The notes below the pieces were generated by a model that saw nothing but the letters and a program-made list of their open reading frames with translations, had not been told where the DNA came from and did not search any database. From Cololabis saira (Eukaryota > Chordata > Actinopteri > Beloniformes > Belonidae): a stretch of 64,000 nt of DNA. The stretch spans positions 34,306,750-34,370,749 of the forward strand of contig NC_084599.1 of assembly GCF_033807715.1 (NCBI RefSeq), written 5' to 3'. Position numbers and translations under genes: made by a program. Positions within the stretch are counted from its first letter, which is position 1; each line of letters opens with the position of its first letter. Positions 54,129 to 64,000 of the stretch are shown in pieces.

Positions 54129-54134
54129 AATAAA
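54129..54134 (+). terminator. Polyadenylation signal of PLAC8-like gene 2
   Basis: AATAAA about 515 nt after the stop, followed by a T-rich stretch and TATTGTGTCTC. Confidence 0.55.
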
Positions 54135-54777
54135 CTATTTTTTACTATTGTGTCTCAAATCATCATTCTGTTTCATGTGAAATACAAGATGTAAGATGTA
54201 ATGGAAAAATCACTTAGCATTACATAAAGAGAATTTAATAGTGACTGAATTAATAATTTTGAATATTAGGAAAGACAAATCATTTACAGAATTCATGAAG
54301 GTACAGCTCATGCCCTTTTTTCTTTCGGGGGGGAATGATTGCTTATACATGCCTTGTACCTCTGAAATGAAATAACATTCAGAATGAAACAAAGTAAAAA
54401 AAAAATCACTTATTTGGTACTGTAAACATTTGACCAGCTAAATTAAACTTTTCTTCTTGAGTTAATCAGGAACAAAAATAAACTTTTGTAACTTCAAGTG
54501 TTCACATGCTCTTATATGGCACCAAAGAAAGACCTTGAAAGTCTTTATCTAGCGTTCACATTGTCTGTCTTCATTTTAATATAGGAGACAGCTATATATC
54601 AATCATCCTTATGCACAATTTAAATTATATGAAAAAACATCCATGAATCCCCTCCGAAATAAAGCTTACCCAAAATCCTTGAATTACTTTCACAGTATCA
54701 CAGCTTATGGGTCATGTAGTTGAAACTGTGTTTTACGATGGCACTTAAAGGCAGCATTCTCTGTTTCCCCGGTTGTT

Positions 54778-54791
54778 GTCTCCATAGTAAC
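54778..54791 (+). promoter_or_regulatory. RFX X-box-like site upstream of drc1
   Basis: GTCTCC-AT-AGTAAC is a good match to the RFX X-box (GTNRCC, 0-3 spacer, RGYAAC), with one mismatch in the first half site. It lies about 180 nt upstream of the first splice donor (54967/54968) of drc1, the usual position for ciliary genes regulated by RFX factors. Confidence 0.6.
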
Positions 54792-55084
54792 GTTTTTCAA
54801 ACAGACCTGCGACCTTTCTTTTCGACTACATCACCACACCGATTAATAACTACTTGATTAAATATTTCTGCCAGAAACTAGCCTATATAACATACTCTGA
54901 AGGTGGAAGAGGCAGAAAAACAACCCGAATCCCAGCGTTTGTCCGAAAATCGAGACTCCCAGAAAAGGTAAACAGCTTGGATGTTTTGCTTAATAGCATT
55001 TATTCATAGAGAAACTTTTTTTAAAAGCAGATTAAACTGAAATGTCATTACTTTATTTAGGTATCTCAAGGGTTTCCGCGCAGG

Positions 55085-58000
55085 ATGTCGAGGGAAATGT
55101 CACAGTCGAGATCAAGGAGAGATGAGGATATGGAGGAGAGGCAAAAGGTTTCAGTATGGTTCCTATTCTCTGCAATTTCTGTAGACTAGGCTGTTAAGAT
55201 TTTAAATGTTTATTACACTGTGTCATAACTCGCACTGCGCACTGAAACCTTTAATATGCAGTTCTGTTATTAATTGTTGTTCAACTCTAACAGGCCATAT
55301 TATTGTGCTGAACTTGCTCCTCCCTCAACGGTTTAAGATAAGATAAGATAAAATAAGATATTCCTTTAGTTTTCCGTGTCCTAACTGCATGCAACTGCAT
55401 TAGTCCCACAGCGGGGACATATAAAATAACAGACGGATATTTACATAATTGCATGTTGCAGTGAATGATATTCCACATTATATTCTAGTATGTAGCCTAT
55501 AGCCTATTTATTGTCAGGTTGTATGCAGTACTCGAGTTGTAAAAAAAATCAGGAGGGATGGTGGATTTTATCATATGGGGACAGATAATTTGTGCTGATT
55601 ACAAATAATATAATATATTACAAATAATAGCACTGACCAAAACACCTGCAGAAATACTGCAGGAATGACATAGCAGCAGTTAAATGCAGCCTTCTGTAAG
55701 CTTTAAATATCCACTGGGCTTACATCAAATACATCAAAACACAACAATAAAAAACACTTTTCTGAACTTATCAATATGACTCTGTCCTTCACAGGATAAG
55801 TAAAATGGATCACTGCAAAAACTCTAAATCTTAACAAGAATATTTGTCTTATTTCTAGTTAAAATGTCTCATTTTAGTAAAAAAATCTCATTACACTTAA
55901 AACAAGACTCATCACTGGAAAAAACAACAATTTCACCTGTTTCAAGTAGATTTTCACTTAAAATAAGTAGAAAAATCTGCCAGTGGAACAAGATTTTTTT
56001 GCTTGTAATAAGAAGATAAATCTTGTCCCACTGGCAGATTTTTCTACTTATTTCAAGTGAAAATGTACTTGAAACAGATGAAAACTCTCAAATAAGTTAT
56101 TTTTCTGGTGTTATTTTTCTGGTGATGACTCTAAATGTTGAAATAGCAGTAAAACCACATCCATTGATGAAATGACATAAGGGATGGAAAGGGGGGATGG
56201 CAGTTTTACAGGGGGGATGATTTTGACCCTTTTATTTCAGGGGGGATGCCACCCCCCCTCATCCCCCCTCAACTCCAGTACTGGTTGTATGCGGTCTACT
56301 GTGAGCAGTGCTGGTTGTGTAGTCTCACAACTGCAGGGAGGAAGGACCTTCTGTAGCTCCTTCACACACCTAGGGTGAAGGAGCCTGTCGCTGAATGAGC
56401 TCTCCAGCGCTCTGAAGGTCCTTCATGGGGTGGGAGTCCTTCTCCATCATGGATGACAGCTTAGCATCATCCTCCTCTCTCCCACCACCTGCACTGTGTC
56501 CAGAGAGCAGCCCACGACACAGCCGGCCCTTTCAGTGATTTTGTCATTTTAACAGTAGCTAGAGTACATTAACAGAAGATAACGGTAAATTAACGTCTTG
56601 ATCTAACAATTACATGGACTAGCTTTCCTGCATCACTCTGAAATAGAATATTCCATATTTTTTATAATATAACAAACAGGAAACCTGCTTCATGTGTGAT
56701 TTGAAAGACAAATCCTTGTCCAGAAAAGGTCTAAGGTCCTTCACATACCTTACTCCCAGAACTCCCAGTCAGAACTCCCAGTCTTATCTAATCTTAGTAG
56801 CAGGGAATTATCAGTCATTCAGAATCAGATGTTTATGTCAATTAGGACAAGATTAATGTCCATTTAGTTTACAGATTTCATTTGGCTTCAAGGAGAGCTG
56901 AGTCTCATCTGCGAAACAATGAAAGTGTTTGCCATAATTCAAAATAGTAATAGTACCTTAAAGGAACCATATATGAAGTGAAAAGAAACGGCCAAAGTAC
57001 AGAACCCTGTGGAACACCATAAACAGCTGTAATGCATACGGAAGATTCCTTGTTCACATCGACAAAGTGGAATATGACTTAAACCAAGCCACTGCACTTC
57101 CTTTAATCCTAACAATATGAAACACACCTTGTATGAATAGAAACAAAACTTTCAATTCAATTCAATTTTGCAGGTCAGGGTGTCTCAGGAAAACTCTGGT
57201 ATTTTCAAAGCCAGGATCAAACTCAAGCTTGGTGATTTTGATTGACAATGCTTTCTGTTTTGTGCCCCATGTTGAACAACTGACTAAAAAACTTAAGCTG
57301 AAATTGGGCTTTTTCTTTAAAATCAAGTCCTGCTTCTTTTTTGAAATCCAAAAGAGACTTGTCTTAGTTACTTTTAGTTTCAGTTGTCTGTGCTGGACTA
57401 TATTGATGTGAATTATATGTGTCTCCTCACAATGTCTGGATACAGTCTACCATGGAGCTTTGAGGTTCATCACTAATCTTAAAGCTATTACTTACACTGT
57501 ACATGCCTTTCCGTATACCAGGACGCTGGCATATACTTATTTACAATGCTATTCTTGGTATTCTCCTATCCAATCTACAATCTTGTGTTCTTGGAAAAAG
57601 CTCTGGACTTTACAGTTTTCGTTCCCAAGGCTTATTTCTTTTAGGTCTGCTCCAACTATCAGCTCCTTTAAATCAGGGTTAAAAACATTACTGTTTACTC
57701 AAGCGTACTCCTAAATTAAATACTTACCTGCTATATTCTACTGCCCTTATTTTTAACAGCTTGTGCTTTTTATTATTAGGGCCCGAGCACCTTCAGTGCG
57801 AAGGCCCTATTGTATCTGTAGGAATTTTTTTTCTTTTTCTTTTTCTTTTTCTTTTTCTTAAGTGCGAAGGCCCTATTGTATCTGTAGGAATTTTTTTTCT
57901 TTTTCTTTTTCTTTTTCTTTTTCTTTTTCTTTTTCTTCTGACGAAAGGAGGGCCTTTTTGCCCCCCTAAACATGCCCAAAAAGTCACCAAATTTTGCATG

Positions 58001-61000
58001 CAAGTCAGGCCTGGCGAAAAATTTGATATTTAATGGTTTACATTAATGGGCGTGACAAAATGGCTCAACAGCGCCCCCTAGAAAACTTTGTGGCTCAAGC
58101 CCCACAATACGGTTTGACGTACATGCACGAAAATCGCTACACACCTGTATCAGTACACAACTTAAAGAAAAGTCTCTTGGCGACATGGCCGAAACCGAAC
58201 AGGAAGTCAGCCATTTTGAATTAATCGTGTAACTTTGGCGCAATTTATGCCATTCCTTCGGCAGTTAATACGGCCCGAACCGTAACGTGCCCCCAAGTGT
58301 GTTATACATCAAAATGTGCGTCTTCATCCTGTGACAACACGCATTACTTTTCTCTTTCAAAAGCGTTACCGTGGCGACGCTAGACGCCAAAAAGCGCGCC
58401 CACCCTTCATCTGGTTGGTTCAGACAGAAAAAACTTTGCGCCTCAAGCCCCAGAATACGGTGTGACGTACATGAACGAAAATTGGTACACACCTGCATCA
58501 TGTCGCAACTTAAAGAAAAGTCTCTTGGCGCCATGGCCGAAACCGAACAGGAAGTCGGCCATTTTAAACATTCAGAATTAATCGCGTAATTTTGGAGCAA
58601 TATGAGCCATTACTTCGAGAATTAATACGGCCCGAACCATAACGTGCATCCAGGTGTGTTATACATCAAAATGTGCGTCTCTATCCTGCGACTACACGCA
58701 TTACTTTTCTCTTTCAAAAGTGTTACCGTGGCGACGCTAGACGCCAAAAAGCGCGCCCCCCTTCATCTGATTGGTCCATATTTGATAGTTCCCTAAAAGT
58801 CACCAAATTTTGCATGCAAGGCAGGCCTGGCGATAAATTTGATATTTCATGGTTGGTATTAATGGGCGTGGCAAAATGGCTCAACAGCGCCCCCGGAAAA
58901 CTTTGTGCCTCAAGCCCCACAATACGGTTTGACGTACATGCACGAAAATCGGTACACACCTGTATCTTGTTGCAACTTAAAGAAAAGTCTCTTGGCATCA
59001 TGGCCGAAACCGAACAGGAAGTCAGCCATTTTGAATTAATTGTGTAATTTTGGCGCAATTTATGCCATTCCTTCGAGAATTAATACTGCCCGAACCGTAA
59101 CGTGCACCCAGGTGTGTTATACATCAAAATGTGCGTCTTCATCTTGCAACTACGCGCATTACTTTTCTCTTTCAAAAGTGTTACCGTGGCGACGCTAGAC
59201 GCCAAAAAGCGTGCCCCCCTTCATCTGATTGGTCCATATTTGATAGTTCCCTAAAAGTCACCAAATTTTGCATGCAAGGCAGGCCTGGCGATAAATTTGA
59301 TATTTCATGGTTGGTATTAATGGGCGTGGCAAAATGGCTCAACAGCGCCCCCGGAAAACTTTGTGCCTCAAGCCCCACAATACGGTTTGACGTACATGCA
59401 CGAAAATCGGTACACACCTGTATCTTGTTGCAACTTAAAGAAAAGTCTCTTGGCATCATGGCCGAAACCGAACAGGAAGTCAGCCATTTTGAATTAATTG
59501 TGTAATTTTGGCGCAATTTATGCCATTCCTTCGCCAATTAATACTGCCCGAACCGTAACGTGCACCCAGGTGTGTTATACATCAAAATGTGCGTCTTCAT
59601 CTTGCAACTACGCGCATTACTTTTCTCTTTCAAAAGTGTTACCGTGGCGACGCTAGACGCCAAAAAGCGTGCCCCCCTTCATCTGATTGGTCCATATTTG
59701 ATAGTTCTCCAAAAGTCACCAAATTTTGCATGCAAGCCAGGCCTGGCGATGCATTTGATATTTCATGGTTTGCATTAATGGGCGTGGCCTAACGGCTCAA
59801 CAGCGCCCCCTAGAATACTTTTCTCTGCCATAACTTTTGAATGGTTTGACATAAAGAGTCGTGGGTGGTGTCATGGGACTCTGTATTGAGTCCTTGACCT
59901 TCATTGGCCTGAATTAGCCCCGCCCCTTCTTCTGATTGGTTGTTCCTTTTTTCTGCTATAACTTTTGAATGGTTTGACATAGAGAGTCGTGGGTGGTGTC
60001 ATTTCTGATATGCTTATGGGGGGCGGTGGCCGTGAGTGCGAGGGCCCGTTCATCGCTGCTTGCAGCTTTAATTTTACTTCTTTTCTTATTCTTACCTATT
60101 TGTTATTTACTGTCTAATTATGTCTTGCTGCTTTTAATGTCAATGTAAAGCACTTTTAATTACCTTGTGTTGAATTGTGCTATATAAATAAATTTGCCTT
60201 GCCTAGCTGTTTTTAAAGTCAGAACCAAGATGGGGAAGAAGGAATTTGAACATGTAGCTTCCTATGCTTGGAATCAACTTCAAATTCACTTGAACCTCAA
60301 GGATCTGGTCTCGTTAAATGATTTTAAACATAATCTGAATACTCTAAATGCATCCACTTCTGCCTGTAGATGTCATGAATGATCACTGTCAGGCATGATT
60401 GTAACGACCTTTAAAACCTTCAAAGGTCTTAAATTATTGGTTATTTTAGGCCTTTAGGCAGTCTTTGATGATGCTACTGTTTTGTGGTAGTTACATATTT
60501 TATGTTTTTATAGTTGGTATTATATGTGTATGTAACTTTTGTGCCCTTAACTGCTGCCTGTCTTGGTCAGGGGAGTTTCTTTCCCTGGTTATATAAGGGT
60601 TCATTAAAATATATATACACAAGGCCAACTTGTGAGATTTTTAAAAATTATTATCATGAATTTTATCCAATTTCCGCAGAGCATATTCAACCTGCAAGGA
60701 CAACTGAAAAGATTAGTGACCGACGTCCAAATTACAGCTGATGCGAGAGTACAAAAGACACATCAGGACAAAGGACAAGCACTTAGGTAATTCCTGTGAA
60801 ACGTGAACCGCAGTGCCATCTTTATTGTTTTTCCCTTCATCCATTCTTTCTGCAACACTTTCTATCACAGATCAGAGTTGCTAGAGAATCATTTAAAGTC
60901 AAGCCAGGAGCAATTTGAGAAGATCTCAAAGGGGTGGACATTAGCCCATCAGAAGGTGTTCCCTCACGACCTGCAGGAAGTGTTAGACACTCAGAGGGAG

Positions 61001-63213
61001 ACGTATGCTACTCTAACAGAAGCCAAGAAAAAACTCATAAATAACCTGCAACAGGTAACAGGCATCAGTCAAGTGATAAATGTATAAAAACCTGTTGATC
61101 AGAAAGATAAAAGTAGCTGTAGAAGAATAGCAATATTATTTACCTTTGGAGCTTATGATTTTGACCAAGTTGTGCTGAACAGGATCTCAAGAAGCGAGAC
61201 AAGAGGTATGTGAACAATCTTAAGAAGAATACAGAGGAAACGGACCAGATGTTCGACAGGATTCGGAACCAGAACAAAACCCTGATAAAAGCCTACAAGG
61301 AGGAACTGGCCCAGACTGAGGTAGGAGCAGATCTGAGTAAAGACAGGTACAAATGTTTTATTGAATGCATTGACTGTGAGACGGATGAGACAGAGAAGGT
61401 TTTTGCCAAAGTCACTAGGGAATACATTAATTATGTTGATTTATTTTATATCTGATTTTATTTCTATCATTTCCATACGTTTATCATCATCGTTATCAGG
61501 TCAAAAGATGGATTTTTGACCAAAGCTCTGAAAAGATGTCTGAATAGGTTTAACTTAAATGTTCAAATGTAAACTAAAACAGCTTTTGCAATTCTTTTGT
61601 TGGCAGAAAGTTCGTCAGCAGGAAATTGAAGTCCTGTTAACAAACGACAATAAATGGGAACAGGACTTGAAGGAACATTGGGACAAAGAGGTCAGAATAA
61701 TGAACAAAAAAAACCCAAGTAACCCCCCCAACCCCCATCATCTTCTTTTATGCATTTTTTTAACATAGAAACATATCAACTCTGCTTCCAGTTTAAAAGG
61801 TTGATGGAGGAAATGGAGATGAACGAGGAGGAATTTCGCAACAAGGTTTTGGAGGTCATCAACATCATAAAAATCCACGAGTTCAAGAGGGAAGCGAAAC
61901 GTCAGGTTAGCTGAAATATATCAGTGAGTCAGTGACTTTACATTTGATGAAGATTAAATTTACACAGTAAAGACGGATAACTATTACTGATTGCATTTCT
62001 GATAATAAAGTATACCAATCAACCATATCATTTACACCACTGTTTAATTTATAACATTATGTTTAAGGTAAAGGTCGCACTTGTCTTGCCAAAACACTTG
62101 TAACTTATGAAGAATGAACTCTGGGAAGTGGATCCTTTTGGTTCTTTGGGTTGCTGCCAGGGACCGCGTGTTTACTTTGGGAAATCGGTTTGATTGAGGT
62201 CGGAGTTTACAAGCAGTTCTTGTGATATGAGAAGTCACGTGTCCAAGACTGATACCCTAAACATTTCCATTAAAATGATTCTATTGGTGTCATTCACTTC
62301 ATCAGTGATATTAATGTTGTTGTTGATTGTGGTGACAACATATTCTACTTCACACTCACACTTTCTTTTAAGAGACTCTTAAGTCCCACTCTTGCCTCTG
62401 CAGGATTGGATGAGATTAGATCAACGGGTTGAGGTCTACTGTTCGGACCTGGATTCCCAGGCTCTTCGGGTAGAGCCATATCTACGAGTACAGCTGGCCA
62501 CAATAAAGACATATGAAAACAAGATCCGCAGGTAGCGCCTTTTTCCTTCACTCTAGCACCAGCACAACGATTACACATTGCTAATTTTACAGCTTTGTTT
62601 CAGGCCGGAAAAAGAGAGCGAAATTAAACAAAAAGAATCCATCATAAGAGACAAACAGTTTACAAAGGAGAAACATATGCTGTCTGAGGACTACAAAAAA
62701 CATAAACAGAAATACGAACTGAGACAGCCGCAAATCAAGTGAGTAATAATTAACTTTTTGATTCCAGTCAATACTGACATTACGTAAAAAAAACACCTCT
62801 AACACTTGATTCTTTTCACTTTATCCAGGTACTTTGCAAACGTGGATCTCAGAAACTTTGAGAAGATATGGCTACTAACTGAAGCAGAGGTGAAGCAACT
62901 ATTGGAGCGGGCTTTGGTTATAGACTCACTGATCTGCAAGCAGTATTTGGATGTTGCCTGGAAGCGGCCTAATGTGCCCTCCCTGGAGCTCTTTGGTCCC
63001 ACGGAGCCTCAGAAACAACTGGCCTCCAGCCTCAGTCCGCCATTTGAAACTGAGAAGTGCTGCCCAGAGACTGACACTGACACTGAGAGTCCATGCAGGG
63101 ACATTTTCAGCGTCAGGCCAGCAGCTCAGCAGCAGAGCAGTCCAAAGCGGGAGGAAGGGAAGTCGCCCAACGAGGCGCTGAAGAAAGTGATGGAGTTGCT
63201 GTGCGATAAAGCG
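55085..63213 (+). CDS. drc1: Dynein regulatory complex subunit 1, 5' ten coding exons
   Basis: Exons: 55085-55147, 60680-60786, 60871-61054, 61183-61320, 61607-61690, 61792-61905, 62404-62531, 62604-62738 and 62829-63213 (nine coding exons plus a non-coding exon ending 54967 and 5' part of the coding exon from 55061), all GT-AG and in phase. DRC1 is the coiled-coil core of the axonemal nexin-dynein link in motile cilia. Support: LKSSQEQFEKISKGW, LTEAKKKLINNLQQDLKKRD, YVNNLKKNTEETDQMFDRI, and NFEKIWLLTEAEVKQLLERA then VMELLCDKA match human DRC1 in order and spacing. The protein is diverged, and the N-terminus before LVTDVQI is about 70 residues shorter than in human. Intron 1 is 5.5 kb of nested transposons. 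The gene continues beyond the window, and the donors at 55148 (GTTTCA) and 61691 (GTCAGA) are weak. Confidence 0.85.
55325..56530 (-). mobile_element. Minus-strand LINE 3' end, split by a hAT MITE
   Basis: The 3' tail is (TTATC)n (AGATAAGATAAGATAAAATA at about 55329-55350 on the plus strand) after CCCGCTGTGGGACTAAT. The C-terminal coding part resumes beyond the MITE (56284-56530) on the minus strand with a broken frame including a VVGERR.MMLS-type segment. Frames are interrupted. Lies in drc1 intron 1. Confidence 0.6.
55526..56283 (+). mobile_element. hAT MITE, CAGTACTCGAGTTG family, copy 3, in drc1 intron 1
   Basis: 758 bp flanked by the exact 8-bp duplication GTTGTATG (55518-55525 and 56284-56291). 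The ends are CAGTACTCGAGTTG and CAACTCCAGTACTG. Confidence 0.92.
56531..57167. other. drc1 intron 1, nothing further recognised
   Basis: Possibly more of the minus-strand LINE; no readable frame. Confidence 0.3.
57168..57643 (+). mobile_element. LINE A, upstream part of ORF C-terminus
   Basis: Encodes FCFVPHVEQLTKKLKLKLGF, FKIKSCFFFEIQKRLV, and ALRFITNLKAIT, then SNLQSCVLGKSSGLYSFRSQ, in broken frames: the C-terminal third of a fish LINE ORF2. It stops abruptly at about 57643 and resumes at 60205. Confidence 0.7.
57644..57772 (+). mobile_element. LINE B, 5' part of a 3'-end fragment inserted in LINE A
   Basis: Encodes SAPTISSFKSGLKTLLFTQA then YS and a stop at 57714, the last residues of a different LINE ORF, followed by its 3' UTR. 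The UTR resumes at 60077. It is strongly 5' truncated. Confidence 0.65.
57773..60076 (+). mobile_element. Composite GGGCCCGAGCACC element, copy 2
   Basis: Same ends as copy 1 at 5291-6987. The module opening TACGGCCCGAACCGTAACGTGC starts at about 58269, 58625, 59085 and 59543, so one roughly 458-bp unit has been duplicated almost exactly (58625-59084 versus 59085-59542). The 5' end shows a 65-bp duplication (GTGCGAAGGCCCTATTGTAT at about 57796 and 57861), each followed by a (TTTTTC)n run. Two of the 131-bp units lie at the 3' end. Short open frames in it are shared between units because of the duplication and are not genes. Confidence 0.8.
60077..60204 (+). mobile_element. LINE B, 3' tail
   Basis: TGTAAAGCACTTTTAATTACC then GTGCTATATAAATAAATTTG and CCTTGCCT, a typical fish LINE end. 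Continues LINE B from 57772. Confidence 0.65.
60205..60610 (+). mobile_element. LINE A, ORF end and 3' UTR
   Basis: Resumes with FKVRTKMGKKEFEHVASYAW and NQLQIHLNLKDLVSLNDFKH to a stop at 60382, the conserved C-terminus of the LINE seen at 57168-57643. The 3' UTR ends around 60610, about 70 nt before drc1 exon 60680-60786. Confidence 0.7.
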
Positions 63214-63354
63214 GTTAGATGCAAGTTTAAGATTTATATATATTCCCAGATCAGTCACAACAATAAAATCCCCTTCCTTAATATTTAATCCGTCCTCTTC
63301 ACACCATCAAAGGAGCTCTGGTATTTCAGGGCTCCTGTACATGTGACTTCCAGG

Positions 63355-63984
63355 CAGGCCAGCTGACAGTCTTGCCTGGGCCCCGGACAAAATAATCTAA
63401 GATGGACCCCCCTGCGCCCGGATCTCTCCTTCTCCCTCTTCCTCTCCTCTCCCTCTGCTCTTCAGGTTTTTATACAAGCTAATGGACGTTAACATTAGAG
63501 CTAGCCAGTTAGGTTAAGTTACAAGGTTGGTAAACGTTGGCTGCGCTGTTTCTTACCTTGCTCTACCCTGTCTTTATTAATTCCAGCTTCACCGTCACCA
63601 CCTTTTTAAAATATTTGTGTAGAGAATCTCTGAGGCCTCTAATTTCTTCTTCTCTTCTTTTCTTCTTTTCTGAGCACCGGACTTGTGCTGACCGGACATT
63701 TTGACCATTCTAATGGTTGAATTAAATGATAACATCAAATTTTGATCAGCGGCCAAACCATTTTTGTGTTGGGGGTTCTTGACCACAAGGACAATTAGTA
63801 AGAAAACAAATAACAAGCTTTTATGTAACTCAAATACTACATATCTTTTCCACAAATAGGCATATTTTGAAACATTTTGAAAAATGATTCCATAATTTAA
63901 TGAGAATTAAAAAAAGTTCTGGGCCCCCCCCTACCCTGGGCCCGGGACAACAGACCCGTTTGTCCCCCCCTATCGGCGGGCGTG
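63355..63984. mobile_element. hAT-like MITE at the right edge
   Basis: 630 bp flanked by the exact 8-bp duplication CTTCCAGG (63347-63354 and 63985-63992). The ends CAGGCCAGCTGA and TCGGCGGGCGTG are imperfect inverses. Contains runs of TGGGCCCCCC. Lies in or next to drc1 coding sequence. Confidence 0.75.
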
Positions 63985-64000
63985 CTTCCAGGATACTGGT

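Noticed and set aside
57761..58033. Phe-Leu or poly-Lys frames at the 5' end of composite copy 2
   Set aside because: They come from the TTTTTC runs.
58265..59792. Repeated frames of 66-124 residues on both strands within the composite element
   Set aside because: They recur because the modules are duplicated; both strands are open equally and no domain is recognisable, so a gene is unlikely.
61321..61455. Extension of the drc1 exon past 61320
   Set aside because: Alignment to human DRC1 continues directly in the next exon (AQTE to KVRQQE), so the GTAGGA donor at 61321 is preferred.

Overview
The window is teleost fish genomic DNA. Genes are split by short GT-AG introns, the non-coding DNA is AT-rich, and it is crowded with fish-type transposons: an RTE-like LINE, 3' ends of several other LINEs, hAT, Tc1/mariner and Harbinger-like MITEs, and Helitron-like composite elements. 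All calls come from reading the sequence; protein names rest on remembered family sequences, not on a database search.

Five host genes are supported. (1) Exon 1 of a LURAP1-type adaptor gene on the minus strand (24311-24523). (2) A complete eight-exon ttc22 gene on the plus strand (30409-37779), giving 568 residues. (3) and (4) Two PLAC8-family cysteine-rich genes in tandem on the plus strand (43040-44997 and 52379-53615), each with three coding exons and its own TATA box. (5) The 5' ten coding exons of a divergent drc1 (dynein regulatory complex) gene on the plus strand (55085-63213, running off the right edge), with an RFX X-box-like site upstream, as expected for a cilia gene.

Layout: 1-3820 is a hAT-like element interrupted by an apparently intact RTE-like LINE with a 12-bp target duplication. 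3821-24310 holds no recognised gene but many elements: a composite GGGCCCGAGCACC element inside a LINE 3' end, a hAT MITE with an 8-bp duplication, a Helitron-like array, and a cluster of nested GC-rich MITEs at 19.5-20.7 kb. 24.3-25.2 kb is lurap1 exon 1 and its upstream DNA. 25.2-30.4 kb holds a decayed LINE and a 5'-truncated L1 with a 16-bp target duplication. 30.4-38.1 kb is ttc22, whose introns carry two hAT MITEs, a 41-bp tandem array and a LINE tail. 38.2-42.4 kb is repeats. 42.4-54.1 kb is the PLAC8-like pair with intervening repeats. 54.7-64.0 kb is drc1, whose first intron carries a stack of four or more insertions inside one another.

The genes do not form a pathway: ttc22 and lurap1 encode scaffold-type proteins, the PLAC8-like pair is a local duplication, and drc1 is a ciliary structural gene. 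The best candidates for something under-described are the composite GGGCCCGAGCACC elements (two copies, both sitting inside LINE 3' ends, built from internal tandem modules shared with a Helitron-like array) and the satellite-cored MITE pair sharing GAGTATTAGGGCCA ends. I see no novel gene system in the sense of an operon, CRISPR or defence island.
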